Shown: positions 1-8,768, counted from the first letter of the stretch. The stretch: 64,000 nucleotides of DNA from Methylococcales bacterium (GCA_023145835.1 JAGLDH010000063.1:1-64000), one strand, 5' to 3'. The notes: generated by a model from the letters alone, not told the origin. Program-made: numbers and translations.

Positions 1-85
1 GCTTTGGCTCTGGCTTTGGCTCTGGACCTGGACCTGGACCTGGACCTGGACCTGGACCTGGACCTGGACCTGGACCTGGACCTGG
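1..85 (-). repeat. Hexanucleotide tandem repeats coding the Pro-Gly and Pro-Glu/Pro-Lys linker
   Basis: Ten perfect GGACCT units occupy 24-83. Positions 1-23 continue with alternating GGCTCT/GGCTTT units and run off the window. Each unit is exactly two codons on the minus strand, so gain or loss of units changes linker length without a frameshift. Confidence 0.9.
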
Positions 86-616
86 ATCTATATTATTACT
101 GATATCATCCGGCTCTAAAATAAACTCTTCAAGAGATTCAAAAACATTGCTCTCTATTCCTTCTGTCTCAAATCCACTTTCAACAACTATAGTTGGGTTT
201 AGATAGTCAATATTGACGGTATGAATCTGACTAGATCCATCATTCTCGGTTTCCTTACCTGGGTCTTCCTGTTCACCTGCTGCTGTTGCTTCTAATTGAG
301 ATGGGTCAAAATCTTTATTTTTGGCTAATGCTTGTTGAATAGCAGCAATTTCCTGCTTTACACCCTCATCGGTTTGACTTGCTACCGAAGTTACCTTACC
401 CAAATCAAAAAGATCATCATTAAGAATCACAACTGAGCTGCGACCTAAATCCATATGAGTACCATCAGAAAACTCAATAAAAACAGAACCATTTTCATCT
501 GTTATTATTTTTTCATTTTGTGAGACTTTATCGCCTACTTTCAAAATTCGTTCTGAATCGTCGAGGACTGCTTTTACAACTCCTGTTAATGCTTTTATAA
601 TTCCTAGATTTGCCAT
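1..616 (-). CDS. LapA-like giant type I secreted adhesin, N-terminal part (runs off left edge)
   Basis: The frame is open from an ATG at 616 to the window edge, giving about 205 residues. The N-terminus (starting MANLGIIKALTG) looks like the retention module of LapA/BapA-type adhesins, a folded plug that holds the protein in its outer-membrane exporter. An exact TAAG motif at residues 111-114 matches the site that LapG protease cuts in LapA. After an acidic stretch comes a linker of ten Pro-Gly pairs, then alternating Pro-Glu/Pro-Lys, before the window ends. A GAGGG Shine-Dalgarno lies 5 nt before the ATG. The lapBCE exporter and the lapD/lapG regulators lie next to it, which fits a c-di-GMP-controlled surface adhesin. 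The repeat region and C-terminal secretion signal are outside the window, so size and ligand are unknown. The retention module and cleavage site are seen; adhesin function is inferred. Confidence 0.88.
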   Translation of the reverse strand, partial: MANLGIIKALTGVVKAVLDDSERILKVGDKVSQNEKIITDENGSVFIEFSDGTHMDLGRSSVVILNDDLFDLGKVTSVASQTDEGVKQEIAAIQQALAKNKDFDPSQLEATAAGEQEDPGKETENDGSSQIHTVNIDYLNPTIVVESGFETEGIESNVFESLEEFILEPDDISNNIDPGPGPGPGPGPGPGPGPGPGPEPKPEPK

Positions 617-670
617 AATGACCCTCACTCTCCTTCAAGAGTATATTGTTACCTAATTTTCTATCGTATT

Positions 671-707
671 TATCAAACTATTTTGATGATACTCATTTAG
701 TTTGATA
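671..707. promoter_or_regulatory. Inverted repeat upstream of the adhesin gene
   Basis: A perfect 10-bp inverted repeat (TATCAAACTA and its complement) with a 17-nt loop lies about 55-90 bp before the adhesin start, between that gene and the small ORF upstream. It has no adjoining T-run on either strand, so it looks more like an operator or mRNA structure than an intrinsic terminator. Function is not known. Confidence 0.4.
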
Positions 708-738
708 TGCTTTATTTATTACATCCAATCTTTATCAA

Positions 739-760
739 ATACAAATACAAATACAAATAC
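739..760. repeat. Short ACAAAT hexamer repeat
   Basis: Three to four near-perfect hexamer units (ATACAA/ACAAAT register) lie between the small secretion-tail ORF and the adhesin gene. It is too short to be more than a simple-sequence tract, but it could vary the spacing in this leader region. Confidence 0.5.
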
Positions 761-762
761 AC

Positions 763-1008
763 TTATATCGTTGAATCTATCTCCGTATCCACCATATATT
801 GCAAATTGGAAATTGATACACCACTGATAGTCGAAGAATATATTATTGGAGTGCTTTCTACTGTTGTGACTGTCACCAAGGTATCATCACCTAAACTTTC
901 AATTGAAAGTGAAAGGTATTCACTTAGCTCGTCTGCTTTTTCATCTACAAGCAAGTCATGTAAATTAAGTGATTCTTCCTGATTATTTTCTTTTAGTAAT
1001 TCTGACAT
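763..1008 (-). CDS. Small protein resembling a type I secretion C-terminal target domain
   Basis: An 81-aa ORF begins at the third of three clustered in-frame ATGs (1020, 1014, 1008); the last has a GGAA Shine-Dalgarno 8 nt upstream. The protein (SELLKENNQEESLNLHDLL onward) follows the pattern of the VCA0849-type C-terminal target domain of RTX adhesins: an LxLxDLL segment, acidic residues, a YLSLS strand, an alternating Thr/Val strand and an ISGVSI strand. Normally this domain ends a protein of thousands of residues and directs it to the LapBCE-type exporter. Here it stands alone, 146 bp upstream of the adhesin gene on the same strand and divergent from lapB. It could be the leftover 3' end of a deleted adhesin copy or a genuine small exported peptide. 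The usual Asp-rich spacer is reduced. Similarity was judged by eye. Confidence 0.55.
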   Translation of the reverse strand: MSELLKENNQEESLNLHDLLVDEKADELSEYLSLSIESLGDDTLVTVTTVESTPIIYSSTISGVSISNLQYMVDTEIDSTI

Positions 1009-1416
1009 AATCATTTCCATTATATTTTAAGTTTGGCTATAAACGTCGTATAGATCCACATATAATTTGCTATCTCTACATTGTTAAAAAACTTGAATCA
1101 ATAGAGATTATTTTAATACTTGGTTCAGGTTTTATTCACTTTTATGCACTGCTGATTAATATTCTAAGGTGATTTTAACAAATTGCCAACTGTACCAAGG
1201 TACTAATCGTCTATTTATCTTCTATTCCAATAACCTAGAAACCAGAATTATCTAACATATTCCCATCATAACAACTAATATATAAAATATCCCATTAATA
1301 ACTTAAAAGACCCTAGCTCTACATTTTCAGTGCATTATGTAATAATTTATAGAAATTACATTACTTATCATTCTTCATTTAGAAAAGAAAAACTTTGATC
1401 CGATATAGGAAATTGC
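1009..1416. promoter_or_regulatory. Divergent control region of the adhesin side and lapB
   Basis: This is 408 bp of AT-rich DNA with no ORF. It contains a perfect 12-bp palindrome, GTACCAAGGTAC, at 1192-1203. A 7-bp inverted repeat (ATGTAAT...ATTACAT) lies at 1337-1361, about 55 bp before the lapB start. Both are plausible operators for a shared regulator, but no convincing -35/-10 pair could be fixed. Confidence 0.35.
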
Positions 1417-3582
1417 ATGACAGAACCAGATTCAAATTCAACGCCACTCAATCAAAATTTTTCTGCACACCATAACAATGACCCTTTACTTCTGGCTCTA
1501 CTTTCAATCTGCAAAATTCTACACACGCCTCATTCTGCTGAATCATTAACAGCAGGGTTACCCCTAGTTGATAATAAATTAACGCCTGCATTATTCACTA
1601 GAGCGGCTGAACGCGCAGGTCTTTCCACTGGCCTTATTAAACGATCTTTAGAGGATATATCAGGCCTTGTTTTACCTACTGTATTACTTTTAAAAGACAA
1701 TAAAACCTGTGTTTTAATTAAAAAAAACAATAAAAAATATACTATCATTCTCCCAGAAACTATGTCTGGTGAAAAAACAGTTCATTTGGATAAATTAAAT
1801 TCTCTATACACGGGTACCGCTTTTTTTATCCAAAAAAAACATACCTTTGATAATCGCACAGCCAACTCAGCAACACCAAAGGCAAAACATTGGTTTTGGG
1901 ATGTTATTTTTAAATCATGGCCTATTTATACCGAAGTATTAGTCGCATCATTTCTTATTAATCTTTTTGCCTTAGCATCGCCACTATTTATTATGAATGT
2001 ATATGACAGAGTTGTTCCCAATCATGCATTGGAAACGCTTTGGGTGCTGGCTATTGGTGTAAGTATTGTTTATATTTTTGATTTTATAATGAAGTCATTA
2101 CGAAGCTATTTTATTGACGTTGCCGGTAAACGTTCTGACATTATTTTGTCATCAACTATTTTTGAGAGAGTGATGGGCATTAAAATGGAACATAAACCTG
2201 CATCAGTGGGTGCTTTTTCAAATGATTTTCATGAGTTTGAATCTTTCAGAGACTTTTTAACATCGGCGACTCTAACAACATTAATAGACCTTCCTTTTCT
2301 CTTCCTTTTTCTGTCTGTTATTTATATGTTGGGAGGGAACCTTGCCCTCATCCCTCTTTTTGTTTTGCCTCTAGCCGTTTTAGCGGGCATCATGGTACAA
2401 AAACCATTAAAAAACACAATTCAAGAGTTATTTAAATATTCAGCCCAAAAAAATGCTTCGTTAATTGAAGTGCTTACTAATCTTGACTTTATAAAATGTA
2501 ACGGTGCTGAAGGACAAATGCAACGTCAATGGGAAGAAAATGTGGGTCAAATGGCACGCCTTGGTCTTAAAGCTCGATTTTTTTCTTCTCTCGCTGTTAG
2601 CTTTTCATCTTTTTTACAGCAAATGGCTTCTGTTTCTGTTGTTATTTTGGGGGTTTATAAAATATCAGAAGGAGAATTAACAACAGGCGGGCTTATTGCT
2701 TGTACTATTTTAACGGGCCGCGCATTAGCTCCAGTTGCTCAAGTCGCGTCTTTATTAACTCGCTACCACCAATCTAGAACCTCATTATCTTCATTAACTC
2801 GAATGATGTCTTTACCTGTTGAACGTGAACCCGGTAAAAAATTCCTGCATCGTCCTTCTTTTAAAGGCTCCGTCGAGTTTAAGAATATTTCTTTTAGTTA
2901 TCCTAACCAACCCATTAAAGCGTTAGACAACGTCTCTTTTAAAATTAGAGCAGGTGAACGTGTTGGCATTATTGGTCGCATAGGGTCTGGAAAAAGTACC
3001 ATTGAAAAATTGATAATGGGATTATATGAAGCCCAAGAAGGGTCTATTCTTATTGATGGTACCGATATTCGACAAATTGACCCTTCTGATTTACGCCGGC
3101 AAATTGGCTATATTCCTCAAGATATTTCCCTTATGTTTGGTAGTGCCAAAGATAATATTACTTTGGGCGCTCGCTTTGCTGACGACAATGCAATTTTACA
3201 TGCGGCCGAAATAGCGGGGGTTACTCATTTTGTTAATCATCACCCAGCAGGATTTGATCTACCAGTGGGTGAACGTGGTTCAGCACTTTCTGGGGGACAA
3301 AGGCAAAGTATTGCGGTAGCAAGAGCTTTACTGTTATCACCTCCTATCTATATTTTTGATGAACCCAGTAATTCAATGGATAACAGTACTGAAGAAGGAT
3401 TTAAGCAACGCTTTTTAAACCAATTAGAAAACCAAACCTTAATTCTTGTGACTCACAGAGCTTCTTTGTTAACTCTAGTTAATAGGCTTATCGTTATGGA
3501 TGGCTCTAAATTGATGGCTGATGGTGATAAAAAAAGTGTACTTGATGCATTAAAACAAGGAAAAATTAAAGTCTCGAGCTAA
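1417..3582 (+). CDS. lapB: Type I secretion ABC transporter, LapB/LssB type
   Basis: This 721-aa protein is the inner-membrane ATPase that should export the adjacent giant adhesin. It has an N-terminal C39-peptidase-like domain (about residues 20-140) without a convincing catalytic Cys/His pair, as is usual for exporters whose substrate keeps its N-terminus. Membrane segments fill about 165-440, including the typical SPLFIMNVYDRVVPN stretch. The nucleotide-binding domain has Walker A GRIGSGKST (520-528), signature LSGGQ (624-628), Walker B IYIFDEP (644-650) and a switch His in LVTHRAS. An AGGAAA Shine-Dalgarno precedes the ATG. lapC starts 3 nt after its stop, so the two are co-transcribed. 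Confidence 0.95.
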   Translation: MTEPDSNSTPLNQNFSAHHNNDPLLLALLSICKILHTPHSAESLTAGLPLVDNKLTPALFTRAAERAGLSTGLIKRSLEDISGLVLPTVLLLKDNKTCVLIKKNNKKYTIILPETMSGEKTVHLDKLNSLYTGTAFFIQKKHTFDNRTANSATPKAKHWFWDVIFKSWPIYTEVLVASFLINLFALASPLFIMNVYDRVVPNHALETLWVLAIGVSIVYIFDFIMKSLRSYFIDVAGKRSDIILSSTIFERVMGIKMEHKPASVGAFSNDFHEFESFRDFLTSATLTTLIDLPFLFLFLSVIYMLGGNLALIPLFVLPLAVLAGIMVQKPLKNTIQELFKYSAQKNASLIEVLTNLDFIKCNGAEGQMQRQWEENVGQMARLGLKARFFSSLAVSFSSFLQQMASVSVVILGVYKISEGELTTGGLIACTILTGRALAPVAQVASLLTRYHQSRTSLSSLTRMMSLPVEREPGKKFLHRPSFKGSVEFKNISFSYPNQPIKALDNVSFKIRAGERVGIIGRIGSGKSTIEKLIMGLYEAQEGSILIDGTDIRQIDPSDLRRQIGYIPQDISLMFGSAKDNITLGARFADDNAILHAAEIAGVTHFVNHHPAGFDLPVGERGSALSGGQRQSIAVARALLLSPPIYIFDEPSNSMDNSTEEGFKQRFLNQLENQTLILVTHRASLLTLVNRLIVMDGSKLMADGDKKSVLDALKQGKIKVSS

Positions 3583-3584
3583 TA

Positions 3585-4940
3585 ATGTTAAATAATCTTA
3601 TTAAATTAAAAACAGAATATAAACAACAAGCAGAGGATCAAGCTTTTTTATCCGATGTTAATTCAGCCAACCTTTATGGCTCCTCTCTTTCCAGCCATAT
3701 CATTCTCTGGCTAACATTCAGTTTTGTTGTTATTGCATTCATTTGGGCAAGCTTTGCTATGCTAGATGAAATAACCCAAGGGACTGGCAAAATAATTCCG
3801 TCAAGCCACATTCAAGTTGTTCAAAACCTAGAAGGTGGAATTTTATCTGAAATATTAATTACAGAAGGCGAACTTGTCGAGAAAGGACAGCCTTTGCTTA
3901 AGCTAGATGCGTTACAGTTTTCCTCTTCTTTTAATGAAACAAAGCTCAAATATTATGAACTGTTAGCAACTGTGGCTCGCTTAAGAGCAGAAGTCACGAA
4001 AAAAGAAATGGTCATTCCTGAAGAAGTATTACTCAATACTCCTCACATAGCAGATGATGAAAAAGAATTATTAGCGTCTAATCAAAATAAGTTACAAGCT
4101 AACAAAAGAATTTTAAAAGCTCAAATCATACAAAAAAAACAAGATTTAGTTGAGCTAAAATCTAAAGCTCGCCAAATTTATAGAAGCCACAAACTTTTGC
4201 AAGAAGAATTGAAAATGTCTAGACCACTTGTTGCTGAAGGAGCAATGTCTAGAGTTGAGTTATTACGTTTAGAACGAAGTGCTAATGATTTACACGGTAA
4301 TTTATCATCGGCACAATTATCAATTCCCAGAATTAAGTCATCAATTACTGAAGCAGAAGATAAATTATCTGAACTAGAAATTCGCTTTCATACTGATTCT
4401 CTTAAAGAACTAAATCAAGCAAAAGCAGAATTGGGCAGAACAACAGAATCTGTTATGGCACTTGAAGATAGAGTGACACGGACAAAAATTGTATCCCCAG
4501 TAAAAGGAACCATAAAACGATTAAAAGTCACGACAATTGGTGGTGTTGTCCAGCCAGGGATGGATTTAGTCGAAATCGTTCCTATCAAAGATCAGCTTTT
4601 AATTGAAGCAGAAATCAGACCTGCTGATATTGCTTTTTTACATCCAGGGCAAAAAGCAATGATAAAACTGACCGCTTATGATTTTTCTATTTACGGTGGA
4701 TTAGAAGCAGAGCTTGAACACATCAGTGCTGACACGATCACTAATACCGAGGACGGAGACAGTTATTATTTAATTCGTTTGAGAACCAATCAAAACTATT
4801 TAGAAAAACATGGGGATAAGTTAAATATTATTGCGGGCATGACTGCTGATGTTAATATTTTAACGGGAAAAAAGACAGTACTTACTTACCTTTTAAAACC
4901 TATCTTAAAAGCTAAGGGGCGGGCATTAAGGGAACGTTAA
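3585..4940 (+). CDS. lapC: Type I secretion membrane fusion protein, HlyD/LapC family
   Basis: This 451-aa periplasmic adaptor should link LapB to the outer-membrane TolC-like channel. A short cytoplasmic N-terminus is followed by one transmembrane helix (about residues 36-60). Next comes a first half-lipoyl segment (HIQVVQNLEGGILSEI), a long alpha-helical coiled hairpin (about 110-300), the second lipoyl half (VKGTIKRL) and the beta-barrel region ending near TADVNILTG. Length and order match HlyD-family adaptors. The gene begins immediately after lapB with no separate promoter, indicating translational coupling. No odd residues were noticed. Confidence 0.95.
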   Translation: MLNNLIKLKTEYKQQAEDQAFLSDVNSANLYGSSLSSHIILWLTFSFVVIAFIWASFAMLDEITQGTGKIIPSSHIQVVQNLEGGILSEILITEGELVEKGQPLLKLDALQFSSSFNETKLKYYELLATVARLRAEVTKKEMVIPEEVLLNTPHIADDEKELLASNQNKLQANKRILKAQIIQKKQDLVELKSKARQIYRSHKLLQEELKMSRPLVAEGAMSRVELLRLERSANDLHGNLSSAQLSIPRIKSSITEAEDKLSELEIRFHTDSLKELNQAKAELGRTTESVMALEDRVTRTKIVSPVKGTIKRLKVTTIGGVVQPGMDLVEIVPIKDQLLIEAEIRPADIAFLHPGQKAMIKLTAYDFSIYGGLEAELEHISADTITNTEDGDSYYLIRLRTNQNYLEKHGDKLNIIAGMTADVNILTGKKTVLTYLLKPILKAKGRALRER

Positions 4941-5175
4941 GTTTTGAATCGTAGAATTCCTTCACCCGATTATATATTAATTAGTTGCTTTCTAATAACA
5001 ATCCACTGAAACAAACACATAGCAATCAATAACTATTTCAACCCCCTACATTATTAATTATCTTAATCATTAAAGAAGCTAAAAACTTGACTGTGTAATA
5101 CATATAAACTAGCTTTTCTTAAATGGGGCCAGTAAAAGCACCTAAAATTTAAAAACATCAATTAAGGATGTTATT

Positions 5176-5805
5176 GTGAAACAAGTTTTAATTTTTTCAA
5201 AAAACAAACCATTAATAAACTTATGGTACAGTACCCTATCATCAATATATAAAGTTTCTGTATTGGATGATATTTATACAGATCTTAATGCCGATGCAAT
5301 TATTATAGATGCTCAACAAATTGATAGTGATGATAATTTATTGTCCATTTTCCAAGAAAGCACTATTCAGTTTCTTGTGGTCGGCTCTAACTGGTCTGCA
5401 AACAGTCAAATTGAGGCTTTAACCCATGGAGCATCAGGCTATTGTGATGCGTCAGAGTCACCAAAACTAATACTTGAAGCGCTAAAACAAATTTTAAAAG
5501 GAGAAATTTGGATTCAACGTAGCCTTATTCCTAAAGTAATTGGTTCTCTGATAAAGGTAAAAGCGTCTAAAACTGAAGATATAAATCATTCTTCTTCAAA
5601 AAAATCTAAAGAAATTTTAGATTCTTTATCGAGCAGAGAAATGGATGTTGTAAAAATGATACAAACTGGAGGAAATAATAAATCCATTGCATCTACGCTT
5701 CATATCTCTGAAAGGACTGTAAAGGCTCACTTAACATCTATCTTTAAAAAATTAAATGTACCAAGCCGCCTCCATCTTGCGGTCTTAATTAAAGAATTAA
5801 GTTGA
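5176..5805 (+). CDS. LuxR-type response regulator inside the lapBCE locus
   Basis: This 209-aa protein has a receiver-like domain (about residues 1-120) and a C-terminal LuxR/FixJ helix-turn-helix (about 148-207, with SSREMDVVKMI and SERTVKAHLTSIFKKL). The receiver is divergent: a phosphoacceptor Asp can be placed in IIIDAQQ, but the acidic pocket and the conserved Lys are not obvious. It may therefore not be phosphorylated in the usual way. The start is GTG with an AAGGA Shine-Dalgarno. It lies between lapC and lapE on the same strand, with a 235-bp gap before it and 70 bp after. No partner histidine kinase is in the window. A role in regulating the adhesin or exporter is inferred from position only. 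Confidence 0.85.
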   Translation: MKQVLIFSKNKPLINLWYSTLSSIYKVSVLDDIYTDLNADAIIIDAQQIDSDDNLLSIFQESTIQFLVVGSNWSANSQIEALTHGASGYCDASESPKLILEALKQILKGEIWIQRSLIPKVIGSLIKVKASKTEDINHSSSKKSKEILDSLSSREMDVVKMIQTGGNNKSIASTLHISERTVKAHLTSIFKKLNVPSRLHLAVLIKELS

Positions 5806-5875
5806 CCTACTGTTACCAATAAGATACATTTTCAACTATAATTAATCAATCACATAATAGAAAACATTCGGGATA

Positions 5876-7201
5876 ATGATGAAAATAACATCCATATTAA
5901 GTATAAGCAGTCTCGTCACTAGTTTCGCTTTTTCATCAGTACTCTCTGCTCAAACATTACAAGAAGCAATACAAAAAACCGTCAATGAAAACCCTGAAAT
6001 TCAATCAGAAAAAAATGAACGGTTAGCGGTTGAGCAAGAAATAAATCAAGCAAAAGCAGGTTACTTTCCAACTGTTGATGTAGCTGCGGGAATTGGTTGG
6101 GAGCAATCTACCAATCCAACAACTAGAGCAAGAGGTGATGGAACTGTCTCGTTTGGCAGAGAAGAAGCGTCTATCCAGTTAAAACAAATGCTTTTTGATG
6201 GTTTAGCGACATCTAGTGAAATAAAACGGCATGAAGCAAGAACAAATGCAAAAGCTTACAATGTTTTTGGAAAATCAGAAATCACTGCTTTAAATGCTGT
6301 TGAGTCCTATATTAATGTGTTACGTCGTCAAGAATTACTCTCATTAGCTAAAGAAAATTTATTAATCCATTTAAAAACACACGATCAAATTTCTTTGCGT
6401 AGTGAGCGAGGGATTGGGAAAAAAGCTGATTCTGATCAATCAAATGGCAGATTAGCTCTTGCTGAGAAAAATACATTATCTGAAATAGGTAACTTAAAAG
6501 ACGCTGAAACATCTTTTTTACGAGTTGTTGGAGAATTACCGACGAACCTAGACCAGATACAATCTATCAACCAAGAATTACCATCGAACCTTGAAGAAGC
6601 AACTGAGTTAGCTATTGCTAATCACCCTATTCTAAAGTCAGCCAATGCAGATATTGATTCAGCTTTTGCTCAGCATAAAACAGCAAGAGCGCCCTATATG
6701 CCAAGATTAGATATTGAGGCAGGTGCTTCACATAATGTTGATCTTGATGGTATTAAAGGTAAAAACGAAGATACGTATGCTATGCTACGCCTTAATTACA
6801 ACCTATTTAATGGCGGAAAAGATATTGCTCGTCGTAAAGAGACTTCTGCACTGATTTATCAAGCTAAAGAAATTAGAGATAATACCTACAGACAAGTTGT
6901 AGAAAGCATGCGCCTATCATGGGTCGCTCGCGAAACGCTTAAAAGCCAAATGGATTTCTTTAAAATGCATAAACTTTCTAGCATCAGAAGTAATACTGCG
7001 TATCAAAAACAATTTAATATTGGCCAACGCACTCTGCTAGATTTGCTTGATTCAGCTAACGAAATGTTTGTCGCTAAAAGTGACTTCATTAATGCTAAAT
7101 ATGATGAGATTTTTGCTCAATACCGTATTTTAGCAAGCAAAGGGTCATTAAACAGTTACTTAGGTGTCAGCCTTCCAAAAGAAGCTCAAATATTAGATTA
7201 A
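5876..7201 (+). CDS. lapE: TolC-family outer membrane channel of the Lap exporter
   Basis: A signal peptide (cleavage probably after VLSAQ, near residue 26) is followed by two repeated outer membrane efflux domains of long helices, starting TLQEAIQKTVNENPEIQ. This matches the TolC/LapE family in length (441 aa) and layout. It should form the outer-membrane tunnel through which the adhesin leaves the cell and in which its retention module lodges. Two adjacent ATGs (5876 and 5879) are possible starts. The gene is followed by a strong hairpin at 7232-7275 that also ends the convergent operon. Confidence 0.94.
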   Translation: MMKITSILSISSLVTSFAFSSVLSAQTLQEAIQKTVNENPEIQSEKNERLAVEQEINQAKAGYFPTVDVAAGIGWEQSTNPTTRARGDGTVSFGREEASIQLKQMLFDGLATSSEIKRHEARTNAKAYNVFGKSEITALNAVESYINVLRRQELLSLAKENLLIHLKTHDQISLRSERGIGKKADSDQSNGRLALAEKNTLSEIGNLKDAETSFLRVVGELPTNLDQIQSINQELPSNLEEATELAIANHPILKSANADIDSAFAQHKTARAPYMPRLDIEAGASHNVDLDGIKGKNEDTYAMLRLNYNLFNGGKDIARRKETSALIYQAKEIRDNTYRQVVESMRLSWVARETLKSQMDFFKMHKLSSIRSNTAYQKQFNIGQRTLLDLLDSANEMFVAKSDFINAKYDEIFAQYRILASKGSLNSYLGVSLPKEAQILD

Positions 7202-7231
7202 TCTGCTACCCTACTAACAACCAAGCTCTAA

Positions 7232-7275
7232 AATAATATAGGCATTATAAAAACATTATAATTGCCTATATTATT
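7232..7275. terminator. Bidirectional intrinsic terminator between lapE and the metallopeptidase gene
   Basis: An inverted repeat (ATAATATAGGCA...TGCCTATATTAT) with inner TTATAA/TTATAAT arms is flanked by A-rich and T-rich sequence. It sits exactly between two convergent genes and fits a shared terminator. Confidence 0.8.
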
Positions 7276-7293
7276 TCTTCCCCTCAAGGCCGT

Positions 7294-8016
7294 TTATAAC
7301 GCTAAACTACTTCCATTTTTTTTAAGCCAATTTCTTTGTTCTTGGTATGATGGAAAATGTTTTTCTACTAATGTCCAAAACCTCATCGAATGATTTCTTT
7401 CTTTTATATGACATAGCTCATGAACGACCACATATGCCATAACATCAGAAGGAGCCAAAATTAAAAGCCAGTTTAAATTAATGTCGTTATGTATTCCACA
7501 ACTCCCCCACCGGCTTTTCTGAGCTTTTATCTTTACATAACGTGGATATAAATTATATTTTTTAGTATATAAATTCACGTAGCTTTCTACATCTATAGAC
7601 GCTTGTTTTTTCATCCACTCGATTAAAGCTGTTCTGATAAGCTCGCTATTATCACCCTTTGGCTTTAGTAGAGACACGCAAAACTCATTTCCATCAAACG
7701 CTACTTGTATCGTAGTAGATAAAGACTGTTCCAGCCTGATTCTTACTTGATTCCCCCTAAATGGCACAAAAACACCATGACTATAGGTATCAGGAGCTAA
7801 TTTTTTTATATTATTCTTTATCTTTTTGACCTTATTACTAGCCACTTCTACCCAATCTTGGTTCTGACTAATAAAATCATGAATCATTCTTTCTGATACT
7901 CTTAAAGGTGCAACAACCTCAATTTTTTCAGAAGTAACAATAATACGTATTTTTTTTGCCCGTTGGCTACGCCGAATAGTGTAATTAAATGTTATTGTTT
8001 TTATCTTTCGTGTCAT
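7294..8016 (-). CDS. YgjP-like zinc metallopeptidase (DUF45, M48-related)
   Basis: About 240 aa. The zinc site is VVHELCHIKERNH, an HExxH helix with a third His downstream, preceded by the KSRWGSCG motif typical of YgjP/DUF45 proteins. The family is predicted to be cytosolic zinc proteases of largely unknown substrate. The frame can be extended to a TTG at 8040, but the ATG at 8016 (MTRKIKTITF) has an AGAAGA sequence upstream and is preferred. It is the last gene of the globin-lapD-lapG operon. Whether it takes part in adhesin control is unknown. Confidence 0.85.
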   Translation of the reverse strand: MTRKIKTITFNYTIRRSQRAKKIRIIVTSEKIEVVAPLRVSERMIHDFISQNQDWVEVASNKVKKIKNNIKKLAPDTYSHGVFVPFRGNQVRIRLEQSLSTTIQVAFDGNEFCVSLLKPKGDNSELIRTALIEWMKKQASIDVESYVNLYTKKYNLYPRYVKIKAQKSRWGSCGIHNDINLNWLLILAPSDVMAYVVVHELCHIKERNHSMRFWTLVEKHFPSYQEQRNWLKKNGSSLAL

Positions 8017-8042
8017 TTTATGTCTATCTTCTAAAAGCAATC

Positions 8043-8759
8043 TTAAAATTCATTATTTATCATTCGCTGCTTTAATTCTTTCCATAAATTTAAACGACTT
8101 GCTTCCCCTACTCTTTTACCACTTCCCTTAGATTTTGCAAGCCATAAACCTGATCCATTAAAACTATATACTGGCAATAAATCTTTCCGCTTATTCGCTG
8201 GTTTTATTTCTGGAATCAAATTATCCAAAACAACGGGCACTGCTCGTGGTGATGAATAATAAGTTAATACCATATGAGCCTGATTTATTCTTATCGCTTT
8301 AACATAAGTTATTCGCATTTTCTTCTCAGAAACGCCCATTTCTATTAAAGTAAAATATTTAGCAATTGAATAGTCTTCACAATCCCCTTGTCCTCTGGAC
8401 AAAAATTCTAGCGGAGTTGCCCAATAATCTCTAACATTCCACAAATTAACATCATCAACAAATTTTATTCCATTATTAAAAAAATCATTTACCTTTTTCA
8501 ATTTTTCTTCATCTGATAACCCTTCTGCTGACTGCATTAGTTTTTGCCATTGTGTTATTCTTGATGAAGCTTTTTTTCCGTACTTATTAACTATTTTCAA
8601 TAATAAATCATCGCTAATCTCAAGCGATGCAGACACAGAAAATACTGTTAACATGCCGAAAAGGAATGCCTGAACCTGGGCTACTCTAACCCTGCGTAAC
8701 AATAAAAACATTCTTTTCAGTAGCATGTTTCTATTTTTGTAGTAATCAAGGCTTTTCAC
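8043..8759 (-). CDS. lapG: LapG-type periplasmic cysteine protease
   Basis: This 238-aa bacterial transglutaminase-like cysteine proteinase has the catalytic triad C127 (in GQGDCEDYS), H162 (in QAHMVL) and D179 (in VVLDNL). A hydrophobic segment near residues 28-45 should export it to the periplasm. LapG cuts LapA-type adhesins at the double alanine of TAAG, and exactly that motif is present in the adhesin at 1-616. The track start is GTG at 8759; an ATG 11 codons later is an alternative, and neither has a strong Shine-Dalgarno. The stop of lapD is 9 nt upstream, so the two genes are coupled. Confidence 0.93.
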   Translation of the reverse strand: MKSLDYYKNRNMLLKRMFLLLRRVRVAQVQAFLFGMLTVFSVSASLEISDDLLLKIVNKYGKKASSRITQWQKLMQSAEGLSDEEKLKKVNDFFNNGIKFVDDVNLWNVRDYWATPLEFLSRGQGDCEDYSIAKYFTLIEMGVSEKKMRITYVKAIRINQAHMVLTYYSSPRAVPVVLDNLIPEIKPANKRKDLLPVYSFNGSGLWLAKSKGSGKRVGEASRLNLWKELKQRMINNEF

Positions 8760-8768
8760 TCACAAGTC

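Noticed and set aside
24-83. Tandem repeats considered as a CRISPR array
   Set aside because: The unit is 6 bp with no spacers and is in frame inside a coding region, so it is a coding simple repeat.
707-982. 91-aa plus-strand ORF
   Set aside because: It is antisense to the secretion-tail-like ORF, has no recognised pattern, and is low-complexity (repeated Tyr/Lys from the hexamer tract).
5087-5115. TTGACT with TAGCTT 17 bp away as a promoter of the LuxR-type gene
   Set aside because: The -35 is good but the -10 is poor, and a better-looking TATAAA nearby has the wrong spacing.
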